Source: Rhizophagus irregularis
Taxonomy: Eukaryota > Glomeromycota > Glomeromycetes > Glomerales > Glomeraceae
Direction: 5' to 3'
DNA length: 64,000 nt
Assembly: GCF_026210795.1 (NCBI RefSeq)
Contig: NC_089437.1
Span: 1,364,001-1,428,000, forward strand
Shown: in pieces, positions 54,458 to 64,000 of the stretch
Layout: the number at the start of each line of letters is the position of its first letter
Numbering within the stretch: the first letter of the stretch is position 1
The notes under the pieces: generated by a model
The model's database searches: none
The model's input: the letters and a program-made list of their open reading frames with translations, nothing else
What the model was told of the DNA's origin: nothing
Position numbers and translations under genes: made by a program

Positions 54458-55190
54458 ATGATTGTGACAGTTAGAGATTTACAAGAAGACTCCAAGGAAA
54501 ATGTTATTAGACTACAGACGGATGCTAAAAGCGAGTTTGAAAAACAGGTTTTATAGCATCGATTGAACTTTGGCATAATTTTACATCCTTTCTTTATCAA
54601 TGTATGATATATTTCAGGTAGATGAAACCAAGCAAAAGATAGCGAATTTGGATGAGGATGCTATTGACGAGTTTGTACGAAATAAATTCAAAACACTCAA
54701 CAATATGTTCCTTGAAAGATCCAATCAATTGGAGAAATATGTTCTCAGCAAGAAACCCAAGAAGCCAGAGAAAAACCCTAATGAAACGAACGAGGAATAC
54801 GAAAATAAATATAAAGGTAAAGTTCCTCGTTGTTGAAAACGAAATATTTGTGTGACTATTAACAATCATTTTCATTAAGAATATATGGCGGCTTATGGAC
54901 TGTACCGAGAATTTATTACCTTGAGCATGTCCGTAATTAATAAGCTTATGAACTGGCTTGACGAACTATTTAATGAGATCATCCAATTCTTTAAGAACTT
55001 GTGGATATTGATTAAAGCTAAAGCTCAGGATATTGCCACGAAGTAACTAATTGTTTCTATACATAGCTTTATCCTTTTCTATCTATCAACTTAATGTAAT
55101 ATGTTATCTTCATTTCTTATTAGTGTACAGAACTTTGTTGCGAAAATTGCGGAAAAGTTTAATCAATTATGCAACTATCTTTTTGGATAA
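54458..55190 (+). CDS. 172-residue helical protein, four exons, function unknown
   Basis: Exons 54458-54547, 54618-54816, 54880-55042 and 55124-55190 join through GT..AG introns (70, 63 and 81 bp; phases 0, 1 and 2) into one open frame of 172 residues. It starts MIVTVRDLQEDSKENVIRLQ, is highly charged and coiled-coil-like to about residue 70, and has a Lys/Pro linker (KKPKKPEKNP). It ends in amphipathic, partly hydrophobic helices (NKLMNWLDELFNEIIQFF, then VQNFVAKIAEKFNQLCNYLF). Codon quality is better than the surroundings. The amphipathic C-terminus suggests membrane-surface or lipid association, but this is inference. No family is recognised, and earlier exons upstream cannot be excluded. 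Confidence 0.72.
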
Positions 55191-55379
55191 AAATGGAGTG
55201 TTAGACTTTTGCGTTATGTATGCTGTTCATTAATAATATAACAATATTTAGAGTAAATAATCATGTTAAAATAAAGATTTTGAGACAACGAAAAAAATCT
55301 TTGTTAAATTGATTAGTAATATTTGATTTTATGCAAACATAATTAGTAGTATTATTTCGTAAAAACAAATTGGTGAAAC

Positions 55380-55610
55380 ATGTTATTAATCGATATAACA
55401 TTTCCAAGGCTGTTATTTTTAAAGCGTGTAATAGTAGTCGTGATGAAAACGAGCCTATTCTACGTTCCGAAATTCAATAGCTTGTTATTAGTCCGAAGGA
55501 CTATATTATTCGTATCGGTTTCACAAATGTCCTGTTGTCGTCCGGCACGTGATGATGTACAATGATAACTGCGCTTCGGACTTTATAACGGTTTCCGTTT
55601 CCTAGTCTTA
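55380..55610 (+). pseudogene. Protein-like exon relic, unknown family
   Basis: Frames reading INRYNISKAVIFKACNSSRD, ENEPILRSEIQ, then after a TAG LVISPKDYIIRIGFTNVLLS suggest a decayed coding region with one or more stops. GC content is raised over the flanks. No family is recognised. Confidence 0.3.
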
Positions 55611-55881
55611 GGAATGACAGTCTTCTATAATTCAAAAAGATAGTAACTATTTGAGTGTAGAATCTTGACCGCGTATTCGAAATAAACAGATAATCTCGTA
55701 CCCTGAAGACACAAAAAATTACAAATGTATGTTTGATGGTATTCTTCCGCAGATTTAGTATAATTTACTTATGTGTCAAAACAATATAACGTTCCATCGC
55801 AACAACTTAATATTGTACACATCAGGTACTGTACGTAATATAATTTTAATTTACATAATAGCTTAAAACACATTTGGAATT

Positions 55882-56860
55882 TGTACAACTTAGATGGTGA
55901 ATTTTTAGCATTTTATGGTATAACAAGAGATCCAGAATTTATAATGATTATGGAATTTGCAGAAAAAGGAAATTTGAAATCTGTACTTTCAAATAATTTT
56001 AATGACACTTTATGGAAAGATAAAATTTTTTATCCCATCGGTATTATGTATACACTGATGGATTTTTTTGTAAATTATTCCACCGGTATGAAAAAAGTAT
56101 AAAAAAGTATAAAATCCATCGGTGTATACGCCATACACAATGAGATAACAAGTATTTATTGCACCAGAAGTTTTAAATAAAGACCCATATACATTAGCAT
56201 CTGACATTTATAGTTTCGGTGTAATGATGACTGAATTGTCATCCGGAAAACCTCCTTTTATATGAGAAAACATTAGCATTGGAAATATGTAATGGACTTA
56301 GACCAGAATTCGGAAAAGGAACTCCAGAAATTTATAAGGAATTGGCTTATAGATGTATGAATACTAATTCAAGTCAAAGACCAACAGCTAGTGAATTATT
56401 TGTTATTATAGATTTATAGAATATTGGAATAATTGTATTAAAAGGGAAAGTTATCAAAAAGAAGAAAATTTTGGTAATAGAGAAAAATAAGTTAGAACCA
56501 TGTTTGAAGAAGCTGATAAAGAAATACCAAATATTTCAACTTTATATGAGAAAGATCCTGATGCTATATATACTAGTAGAGTTTTTGCATTTAACGATTT
56601 ACAAAAACTCATTAATTCGCTAATGAAGAAGGTATTGAAGTATTGTATTTGAAATTTATAATTAAATAATAATCCTATAAGCACTAATTTTGTTACTTTA
56701 TCAATAGACTGTCAAGATTCTCAATTACATGGCTTAGAAGTCACCAGGTCGTTAGGTAAATATAATTTCCCATGTTATATTTGCAACATTTATTCTTAAA
56801 ATATAATAATTTATATCTTATTTAATAGATATCGACGATGAAAATGTTGCTGACTGCTAA
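55882..56860 (+). pseudogene. Protein kinase pseudogene disrupted by a foldback element
   Basis: LDGEFLAFYGITRDPEFIMI, MEFAEKGNLKSVLSN and TLWKDKI match the hinge and alpha-D/E region of a Rhizophagus kinase. The sequence then runs into a small foldback element and resumes as VFIAPEVLNKDPYTLASDIY, SFGVMMTELSSGKPP (APE and helix F), with a TGA at about 56263, and ICNGLRPEFGKGTPEIYKEL, RCMNTNSSQRPTASELF. Tail pieces FEEADKEIPNISTLYEKDPD and a last exon ending DIDDENVADC (stop at 56860) are recognisable. The catalytic loop, DFG and activation segment are missing. Confidence 0.8.
56034..56145. mobile_element. Small foldback element inside the kinase pseudogene
   Basis: GTATACACTGATGGATTTT (about 56047-56065) is matched in inverted form by AAAATCCATCGGTGTATAC (about 56111-56129) with one mismatch. 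The similarity extends outward less well (CCCATCGG..; ..ATGAGAT). About 45 bp separate the arms. It sits exactly where the kinase catalytic loop should be. Target duplication not identified. Confidence 0.55.
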
Positions 56861-57595
56861 GTAAATTAAATATTTCAATATTTCATAATTTTTTATATAT
56901 ACTGTAGGTTTATCTTTTTATTTTACGTTAATGTTAACTGGTTAATTAAAATATTTATAAGAAAGAAATATGCATTTTTAATTGTTTACAAAAAAATGAT
57001 TATAATGCCATTTCGATTTAGTCAAAAATTACGTTAAAATAAAATAGTGTAGAAGAATTAAAAATTCTTTAAACACAAATATTTTATTAAAAATTTTATT
57101 GGAATTTTGTATTAATAAAAGTAAATTAATTTCTCCTTTAAAGAAGTTTATCAAAAAAAAAGCTATATAATGTATTTTGATGAAATCAACTGCCTGAAAA
57201 TCCTTTTTGATATTATATTTCACTTGGTAAATAAAGCTATGAGCAGTTCTTTCTATATTGATATTAAATTTGTTAAATTAAATGATCGTTAAAAAACTCT
57301 TTATAGGTATAATTCACGTTGTTATTATTGTTGGTACTTTATATGATCATTGAAATACCGACGTTACTTATAGTAGAGATATAATTTATTTTTTATTTAC
57401 TACAAAAAAAATGAGATATAATTTATTTTTTATTTACTACAAAAAAAATGAGATACAATTTATTTTTGTATATAAATATTAAACACACTGCTACACGAAC
57501 ACAGAAAAATTATCCAAGTTGATACGAATTTTATAAAAAAAATATCATTTAAATAATACATTTATATAAGATGATAGAAAAGTTACAATTTCTCC
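56861..57595. other. Intergenic DNA with a 46-bp direct repeat
   Basis: About 57375-57475 has two and a half copies of a 46-bp unit containing GATATAATTTATTTTTTATT and TACTACAAAAAAAATGA. No gene. The region is downstream of both flanking genes (tail to tail). Confidence 0.6.
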
Positions 57596-60181
57596 CTAAT
57601 CAAGATTTATTTCAATTTTCAATTTAATACTTTCTTTTCCATTTACTACACTATTTTCCTTCAACTTAACAACCAACATTCCATTCTTCTCCTCATATTT
57701 TATATTCTCTTTCGCTATCTCGTCATCATATAATAAAGCTTTAATATCACAAATATTCTTTTTATCACAACGTAAATAAAATCCACATTCTCCATATCCA
57801 ATCAATTCGACATTATATATAACTTTATTATTACTAATTTTATTTAATTCATTTGATAATATGGCTTTACTTCCATTATATTTATCGATTAATCCAATAC
57901 AAGTTACTTTGAGACAATAATCGTCGATATTTAACGTATCCACAGGTACAAATAAGATGATTTCAAAAGATTGCTTTTTAATCATAACACTAATATTATC
58001 TTGTTTAAAAGGCACCAATTCCTTGTTCTTCATAAAATACATCACTAATTCCTTATTTATATCCCAACTTTCTTTATAAAACCTAAAACTATCATTAATG
58101 TTGACGTGATCAATTAAATTTTTGTCCCTACAATTCCATAATCCAAGTATATTAATTCTTCCATTCTGATTCGTAAATTTTAATAATTTATCGACTTTTG
58201 TTAAGTCTACAAATAAATCATCGACATTTCCAGCTGGAATTGCTGATTTTTCGCATCTCAATAATTGCATCGTATTTTTTGGCGTTTTAATTAAACATCT
58301 CTCTAATATATCCTTATCATGATGATTTGGAATATCAGTAAAATACATCGGACTACCACTGATTGCTCTAGCAGCTGCATGATATTCCCCGTACTTGTGA
58401 TACGATTGACACATATCCCAATCAGGAATACTATATAAATGACTTGTAAATAAATTGTTCATGGCATTTGTATAAATATGCCATGTATGCGATTCTTCTA
58501 TATCAGGAAAATAATCATCACTATTTCTATAAAGTGGTATATGTTCCCCATTTAAAACTTGTTTATCTAAAAGAGTATTTTGTAAAATTGAAGGACTATT
58601 AGCCATACAATAGATAAGTTTTTGATTAAAATATTTATTAATGCTGTCTCGCAACGCTTTTTGATAATCAATCCACCACCATTTATATTCACCACTTACT
58701 ACATCATCAAAACACGCCTGAAAATCAACTTTAACCATATCAATTCCTTGTTCTTTCAAATACGAATAAAAATCATCGTAAAATCTGTAAATATCTTGTG
58801 GTGAAATTATATGCGCAACCAAGATTCCGTTGGGTGTGTTGTATGTCGTATTGCAGACATTATATTTATCAGAAAATTTTGATGGATCTACTCCACTCCA
58901 ATATCCCCATAATGTATGCCTATATAATGAATTCAAATTAGATTAAATGTTTAAGAGCAAAATCTTAGAATCAATACGAATACATGCTTACCATACACCA
59001 AAGTGTTTAATGTATGGAAACTCTTTCTTTACTTGATCAATCAATCCTTTTAATCCACTAGGAAACTTTTCTAAATTAGCTTCAAATCCTTGCATTCGTT
59101 TATTATCATCAATTTTTTGCCACCCGTCATCTAATATAACGTATCCAACTTGAATACCAATATTATGCAAAGAATTTAATGCTTGTAATAAATCTTCTGC
59201 TCTAACTTTATCATAGAAAGCATTCCATGTGCAATATCCCAATTTATCATAATAGACGACCTCATGATTACTAACACAAACCGTATTAAATACATCTTTA
59301 GATTCATCTTGATAAACTACCTTCCTAATTGCATCCAAACAATTCTTTACTACGTCATTTAATTCTTTTCCTTTACTTACAAATAATTTAATGTCCACAT
59401 CCTTATCACATTTATTGGTATTAAATGCACATTTTAATACCAAATTCCCATCATCATCTGATTTTAACGCACTAGTATATTTTTCATTAGTGAAAGGAAT
59501 TAACGAGACAAAATCTCCTGATGCTTGTTGTATAACTAAATATTGAACATCTCTTGAATTAATTTTCAATTTCTCGCTTCCTGATGTTGGAATCAACCAC
59601 CAATTTGTCAATCTTTCTAATCCAAAGTATCTAACTAAATTCTTAGGTACTCCTAAATTTTTATAAACGGGGTATTCTCCGATTGAAGTTACGTTCATTA
59701 TCGTACACCAATTATCAACATTTTTACTTATCTGAACGGGTTCTATGCGGTTAAAAATATCTTTATTGAAAATACTCTCAACTCCTTTTTCAGATTCGGG
59801 TATTTTAGGTGGTCCAATGAAAATTTTCCCGTTTTTATTTATACCCTCACTCAACCATTTCCACTCTCCGCCATCACTCCATGCTGAACTATGTACTCTA
59901 ACAGTAAATTCATACCATCCCTCTTTAGCGTTGCTACTATCAACTTCTACTTCAAAAACACGATACTTTACTTCTTTACATCCAAATAAAATAACGTCAT
60001 TTTTTTCTGTAAAATTTATACCCGACCATTTATTGTCGCTTAAATTATTCCAAAGTTGTACATTTAATATATGTGATTTTGAATATTCCTCCGTGGATAA
60101 TATGTAAAATTTAAATGTTAATACTTCATTACGAAAAATATATGTTGTTGATAATAATGATGGCTGCACATACGCCTCCAT
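57596..60181 (-). CDS. Glycoside hydrolase family 36 / raffinose synthase-like protein, two exons
   Basis: Exon 1 is 60181-58992 and exon 2 is 58919-57596, joined over a 72-bp intron (GTAAGC..ATATAG) into 837 residues. The first 300 residues form a beta-rich N-terminal domain. The (beta/alpha)8 barrel follows, with VILDDGWQ (about 348-355), the intron-spanning FGVWHTLWGYWSGVDP, MVKVDFQ with the likely nucleophile Asp462, and RNSDDYFPD with the likely acid/base at Asp531/532. The C-terminal part is a beta domain. This is the Sip1/raffinose synthase/alkaline alpha-galactosidase family, acting on alpha-galactosides; hydrolysis versus galactosyl transfer cannot be told from sequence. There is no signal peptide, so it is likely cytosolic. 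All motifs are intact with no internal stop. Length fits the family (750-870). Confidence 0.9.
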
Positions 60182-60725
60182 TATTGAAAATTAAATCTGA
60201 AAGAAATTAAGAGAAAAGTTTTTTTTTGTGATCATCAATGTTGTAATCCAAACTTATCTCTTTTTGCATAAATTAAATTTAAAATAAATCATCTATTTTT
60301 AGAAACAATCAGCAATTATATATAATCTAATGAAATCTATACTGTATAACCAAATTTTGTAACAATTTTTTTTTTAGCTCTTTTTCTCCTTATACAAGGT
60401 ACTAGCTAACTCACTTATGCAACGTTAAGAATTGGAGTGTGTATTCAATTTTGAAGATATGAATCACTTAAATTTTGAGCATTTTGAGTACTAATATCAC
60501 ATTCAAGATGCCATAATTTGAATTTATGTGATTATAATCTCTGGAAGTTTACCGGGATCGAATAACAAATCTAAATTTTAAATTTAAGAAAAGAATCCTA
60601 TCGCAAGTGTTTGGTGAAATGGCTATAGTATTTTATCTAATTATAGCAATACATATTTTTTCAAGCGAGAGACAAGTCTAACTATCCTGTATATTCCCGT
60701 ATCATTAAACTCAATCCTACTCTAT
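60182..60725. other. Intergenic DNA, 5' flank of the GH36 gene
   Basis: Probable promoter region for the minus-strand GH36 gene and possibly for the + strand ORF at 60726. No defined motif is recognised. Confidence 0.4.
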
Positions 60726-61370
60726 GTGAATATCAGCCAATTTGCTATTAACAGTAATAGATTTAGTACGACAATTTTTTACGATGATGACTCTAATCGC
60801 TCTGATTATTATGACCCTAATGGCCCTAATGGCCCTGATTTTTCTGATTCCTCTGATGATGGCTCTGATGACGATTATGATGATGATTATTCTTCAAGGA
60901 AGAGGAAGAGAAAGTAGAGTTCAGTAAAGACTGGCAGCATCAAAATAATTGCAAGAGAATTGCTATCATAGGTGATTGAATCTTTGAGAAAGTTTTTTAT
61001 GACCATTATCATAGTCAAGATGTGGCTTGGAATACTTGTGATGCAAATAAGAAAAGAAAAATCAATAAAAAGAATCAGCGATTTTTTAGCTCCAGGATAT
61101 TCCTTTGAGCAATATCATTGTGTAAAGTGTCATGACTATGTATCGTTTCAAGTTGCTGCACAATTGTTGCTCGGCTTGAAGAAATGGAAAGTCAAAGATA
61201 TTTTGGATTTGGAATATGTCGATAATATTTCTTCTTTTTCGAAAGAGCCCACTCCCAATAATTCACCTATTGCTCTTAAAGCTAATTTTATGACATATTG
61301 TGCAGATTGTGATCTAAAATTAATGGCAAAGTCGTTGAAGCATCACATGAGTTATCTTCCTTCTTTATAA
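60726..61370 (+). pseudogene. Hypothetical acidic/CxxC protein, apparently frameshifted
   Basis: The first frame (60726-60917) reads FYDDDSNRSDYYDPNGPN then an Asp/Ser-rich stretch and SSRKRKRK. The next convincing stretch in another frame reads VEFSKDWQHQNNCKRIAIIG and FEKVFYDHYHSQDVAW. A third, to 61370, reads DFLAPGYSFEQYHCVKCHDY, PIALKANFMTYCADC and DLKLMAKSL. Two C-x2-C pairs (CVKC and CADC) could bind zinc. Three frames of good quality in a row suggest one gene with frameshifts, or with unrecognised introns. Family unknown. Confidence 0.4.
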
Positions 61371-61831
61371 GGCTTGCTGAGTATCCCGCGCTCTATAAAC
61401 ATGCTCGAATACATACTAGAATCCGTTAGATTCATTTTCTTCTTTTTTGAAGAAGCATCAGTAATTAATCAATATGATGAGCATCTCAATTAAATGAATT
61501 AATTGTAACGTCAACGCTTAAGCATACCTGTCATAAATATTATTTTGCAATGTAACAATACCAAATATTACAAAGGTGAACTTGTCAAGTTTCTAAATTT
61601 GAATGAGATATTATTAGAATTAATAATTTTACAGTTAATGGATATAATCTTAAATCCTTTACATTTACCTTGTTTATTGAATTGACCGAATTATTGACCG
61701 TTAGAGGTAATCTGTAAACATACCTCAAACAGTATACAACAGTCCATCCCAATTCCTGTATAAACAATAATATCTCACATGATTTCCAGAAAGATAAGTA
61801 ATTCTATTACAGAGTATCTTTTCAAGCGTAA
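61371..61831. other. Intergenic DNA
   Basis: No supported gene. AT-rich with a few short frames only. Confidence 0.4.
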
Positions 61832-62588
61832 TTAAGAAGGGCATTTTTTACCAAAAATCAGAATTGCCAGAAAATTCAGAGGATTCGTAAAATATATTGC
61901 AAACCCTTTCTCAAACGTATCATACTCTTGTAGTTTAAGTTTTTCCTTTGTTTGCTTTATGTCCCGAACAATAATGTTTTCCAGAAATGATTTTAGATTA
62001 TCTTCAATACTGTTTTTAGTTTCCTCATCCTTGATATCCTCATACATCTGTGCAATAACATTTTCTTCTAGTGTCCCAAAAATGTTTGTCAAAATCATTA
62101 AAATTGGATTATGTGATGATGAATGAACTAGGACATTTGGTACCTGTCCTAGCTATGAATGCATAACATTGGGATCCCCGATATATCCTTATTCTTTTGA
62201 GCCTCGAGAGAAATAAAACATTAATATATATAAAATTGAGTTTTTGCGTCGCCATTTGCACTGAGAGTATTTGCACTAGTTGCAAATATAGGAAATCTTG
62301 TCTTCTGACTTGGAAAATAAATGGCATTCTCGCACGATCTGTAGATATTTGTTGAACTTTTATTAGTTGCGACGTGACTTAATAATTTATTTATTCTTAT
62401 TATTAACAAATTGCAAAACAGAAGCAGTGAAATTCGCGTCCAGCAAGTTTAACGACCAAAAGGAAGAAAATAATCATTTGATCAGTACCATTTATAAAGT
62501 AACGTGACTTGATCATCAATGATCTTTTCTTATTAATATAAAAATCCGGTTTTGTAGTTTGTCCGATTAAACTCCAAGAAGCCAGCAT
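61832..62588 (-). CDS. Hypothetical gene fragments, minus strand
   Basis: Several plausible pieces are on this strand: MLASWSLIGQTTKPDFYI then KSRYFINGTDQMIIFF from 62588, SCENAIYFPSQKTRFPIFA near 62330, and a cleaner 88-codon piece ILTNIFGTLEENVIAQMYED and LQEYDTFEKGFAIYFTNP (62098-61832). A multi-exon gene is possible (candidate GT donors lie between the pieces) but I could not fix a consistent splice model. No domain is recognised, and a pseudogene is equally likely. Confidence 0.3.
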
Positions 62589-62589
62589 C

Positions 62590-62995
62590 TCTATAATGAA
62601 AGAAAAAAAAACGTTAGAAAATGTTTCTTAAGGATAAATAAAAGAAACACCTCCCCCCCTTTTACCATGTCAGTTCCGCAGTTTATTCAATTTCAACTCT
62701 AACTGGTTTTTCTATAATAAAAGAACAAGAAACGTTAAAACATCTTTTAAAAATAATTAAAAATAACACCCCCCTTTACCTTGTCGTATAAGTCCAATTC
62801 TTCCAAGAGTATTTATTGTGTGAAGTTCATAATAATTACATCGATTCAAATGAAATGAACAAATTAAAATAAATATGATTATAAATATTTATATCTGGTG
62901 TCTCTACAAAAAGAATAAAGAACATTAGAAACGTTTCTTAATTAACACATACCAACCACCCATTTACCAGTCCGGTTCATGCATCCTTAAAAAAA
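62590..62995. repeat. Three diverged copies of about 120-180 bp
   Basis: Each copy has an AAAGAA(C/T)AA..AACGTTA.AA core, then a CTTAA/AAATAATTAA segment, a C-rich ACACC(T)CCCCCC or ACCACCCA tract, TTTACC and a GTC/GTCCG end (about 62596, 62716 and 62908). They are strongly diverged. Function unknown. Confidence 0.5.
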
Positions 62996-62999
62996 ATAA

Positions 63000-63300
63000 T
63001 AATAAAAAATAAATTTCGGTTAAAAGACTGAAAGAAAATAATAAAAATAATGGGTTGAAATCTCAAAAAGAAAAATAAAACAAATTTTGATTTAAAAAAA
63101 ATTGAAAGTAGATTAAATAAATTTCAGTTAAAAAACCAAAAAAAAAAAATAGCAAAAATAAAAAAAAATCGGGTTGAAAAATTGAAAAAGAAAAAAGAAA
63201 AAATTTCAGTTAAAAAACTGAAAAAAAAAAATTAAAAAAAAAATCAGGTTGAAACCCGAGAAAAAAAAATTAAAAAAATTTGATTTGAAAAACTGAAAAA
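63000..63300. repeat. A-rich tract with TTTCAGTTAAAAAACTGAAA palindromes
   Basis: Imperfect units of about 60-110 bp alternate GGTTGAAA and short palindromes such as TTTCAGTTAAAAAACTGAAA, within long A runs. Low complexity and non-coding. Confidence 0.55.
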
Positions 63301-64000
63301 TTTATTTTATTTTATTTTTATTTTTAATATATATCGACAAAGAATGCTAACCCTTAGCAAAGGGCAGACTACATCAATATATAAGTCACTAGCTAACCCC
63401 TATTCCTAGAGGAATCGTTCCGCCAATTATTGTCAAAGACTCTAAGGCGTAACAAATCTAAATCGGGACCTACCAAAACTAAAAATAAACCTATCTAAAT
63501 TAAAAAAAAAAGAAGAAAAAAAATTATAATATAAAAATAAATATTCATATTCTATAAAAAATGTTATATGAGAAAATGAGAAATATAAAATGGCCATCCA
63601 TCGGCATGTAAATAATAAGTTAATAACACAAGACATAAATCATCCATCTCAAAATCAGAGGTTATATTCAAAATTTGGAGGTATAGGTGCATCCGTAATA
63701 GGACGCACAGGTGGTGAATCTTGTTTTTTCTTCGCTGTTTCTTGCGAGGTTTCTGGTATTTTTTATAATATAGTTTTTTCGATCGAGTGGTAATAACAAG
63801 AGCGCGCTCCGCTCCTATTCTTTCAAGATATCATTGTGAAAATATTTACGACGAAAAAATTCTATGATCACGTGTCGCACAACTGAATCATTTGATCTCG
63901 AAGTCGCTGAGCTTTATAGGAACCAACTGATGAAGAATTAAATAAATAGAATGTGAAAGGTCATTAGATGAAATTGGCTGAAAACAATGAAGGAAACGGA
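63301..64000 (-). mobile_element. Probable transposon-derived segment with C-terminal coding remnant
   Basis: On the minus strand a frame ending at about 63651 reads TSQETAKKKQDSPPVRPITD and APIPPNFEYNL, a plausible C-terminus with a CAG acceptor just upstream near 63757. Downstream (63350-63480) is a GC-richer non-coding block with CCTATTCCTAGAGGAATCGT and TAAATCGGGACCTACCAAAA, of a style repeated in Rhizophagus genomes (from memory, not checked). The 5' part lies beyond or is unclear. Type of element unknown. Confidence 0.3.

Noticed and set aside
59745-60107. 120-codon + strand ORF
   Set aside because: Antisense shadow of the intact GH36 exon 1.

Overview
The window looks like nuclear DNA of an arbuscular mycorrhizal fungus, most likely Rhizophagus irregularis or a close relative. 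It is very AT-rich, its introns are 65-85 bp with GT..AG ends, and genes are sparse in a mass of transposon debris. The families present (BTB/BACK/TLDc proteins, kinases with a Cys-rich N-terminal region, Sel1, F-box and HMG fragments) are those hugely expanded in Glomeromycotina. Family calls are by eye from motifs, with no database search.

Layout. (1) 1-10 kb: a divergent gene pair, an intact BTB-TLDc gene (-) and an intact seven-exon kinase gene (+). Their intergenic space holds a 2.24-kb Mutator-like element carrying a 50-bp minisatellite, a small element with TTTCACCGAC-type ends, and a tandem duplication of the kinase leader. (2) 10-29.7 kb: a graveyard with a broken BTB-TLDc copy, an HMG-like fragment, a four-copy 330-bp satellite, a 719-bp hAT-type MITE, and kinase and Sel1 relics. 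(3) 29.7-46 kb: a second copy of the same BTB/kinase pair, with both genes damaged. The BTB gene is cut within its first three codons by a complete Ty3/Gypsy retrotransposon (31200-38637) whose two LTRs are identical by eye. The kinase has an in-frame TGA, and its intron 2 is swollen to 4.66 kb by a MITE, a 185-bp satellite and a Tc1/mariner remnant. (4) 46-57 kb: F-box, endonuclease, Helitron and kinase relics, a PIF/Harbinger-type MITE, and one clean four-exon gene for a 172-residue helical protein. (5) 57.6-60.2 kb: an intact two-exon GH36/raffinose-synthase-like gene. (6) 60.7-64 kb: poorly defined hypothetical fragments and A-rich repeats.

Two observations stand out. First, the retrotransposon has a textbook -1 frameshift signal at the gag/pol junction: a T TTA AAC heptamer directly before the gag stop, a 5-nt spacer, a bulged stem-loop, and a loop that can pair downstream as an H-type pseudoknot. 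The element also keeps integrase in a third frame and has an extra ORF after it. Second, the two BTB/kinase blocks serve as filled and empty sites for each other, so several insertions can be delimited exactly. Active coding capacity appears limited to the first BTB-TLDc gene, the first kinase, the 172-aa gene, the GH36 gene and the retrotransposon.
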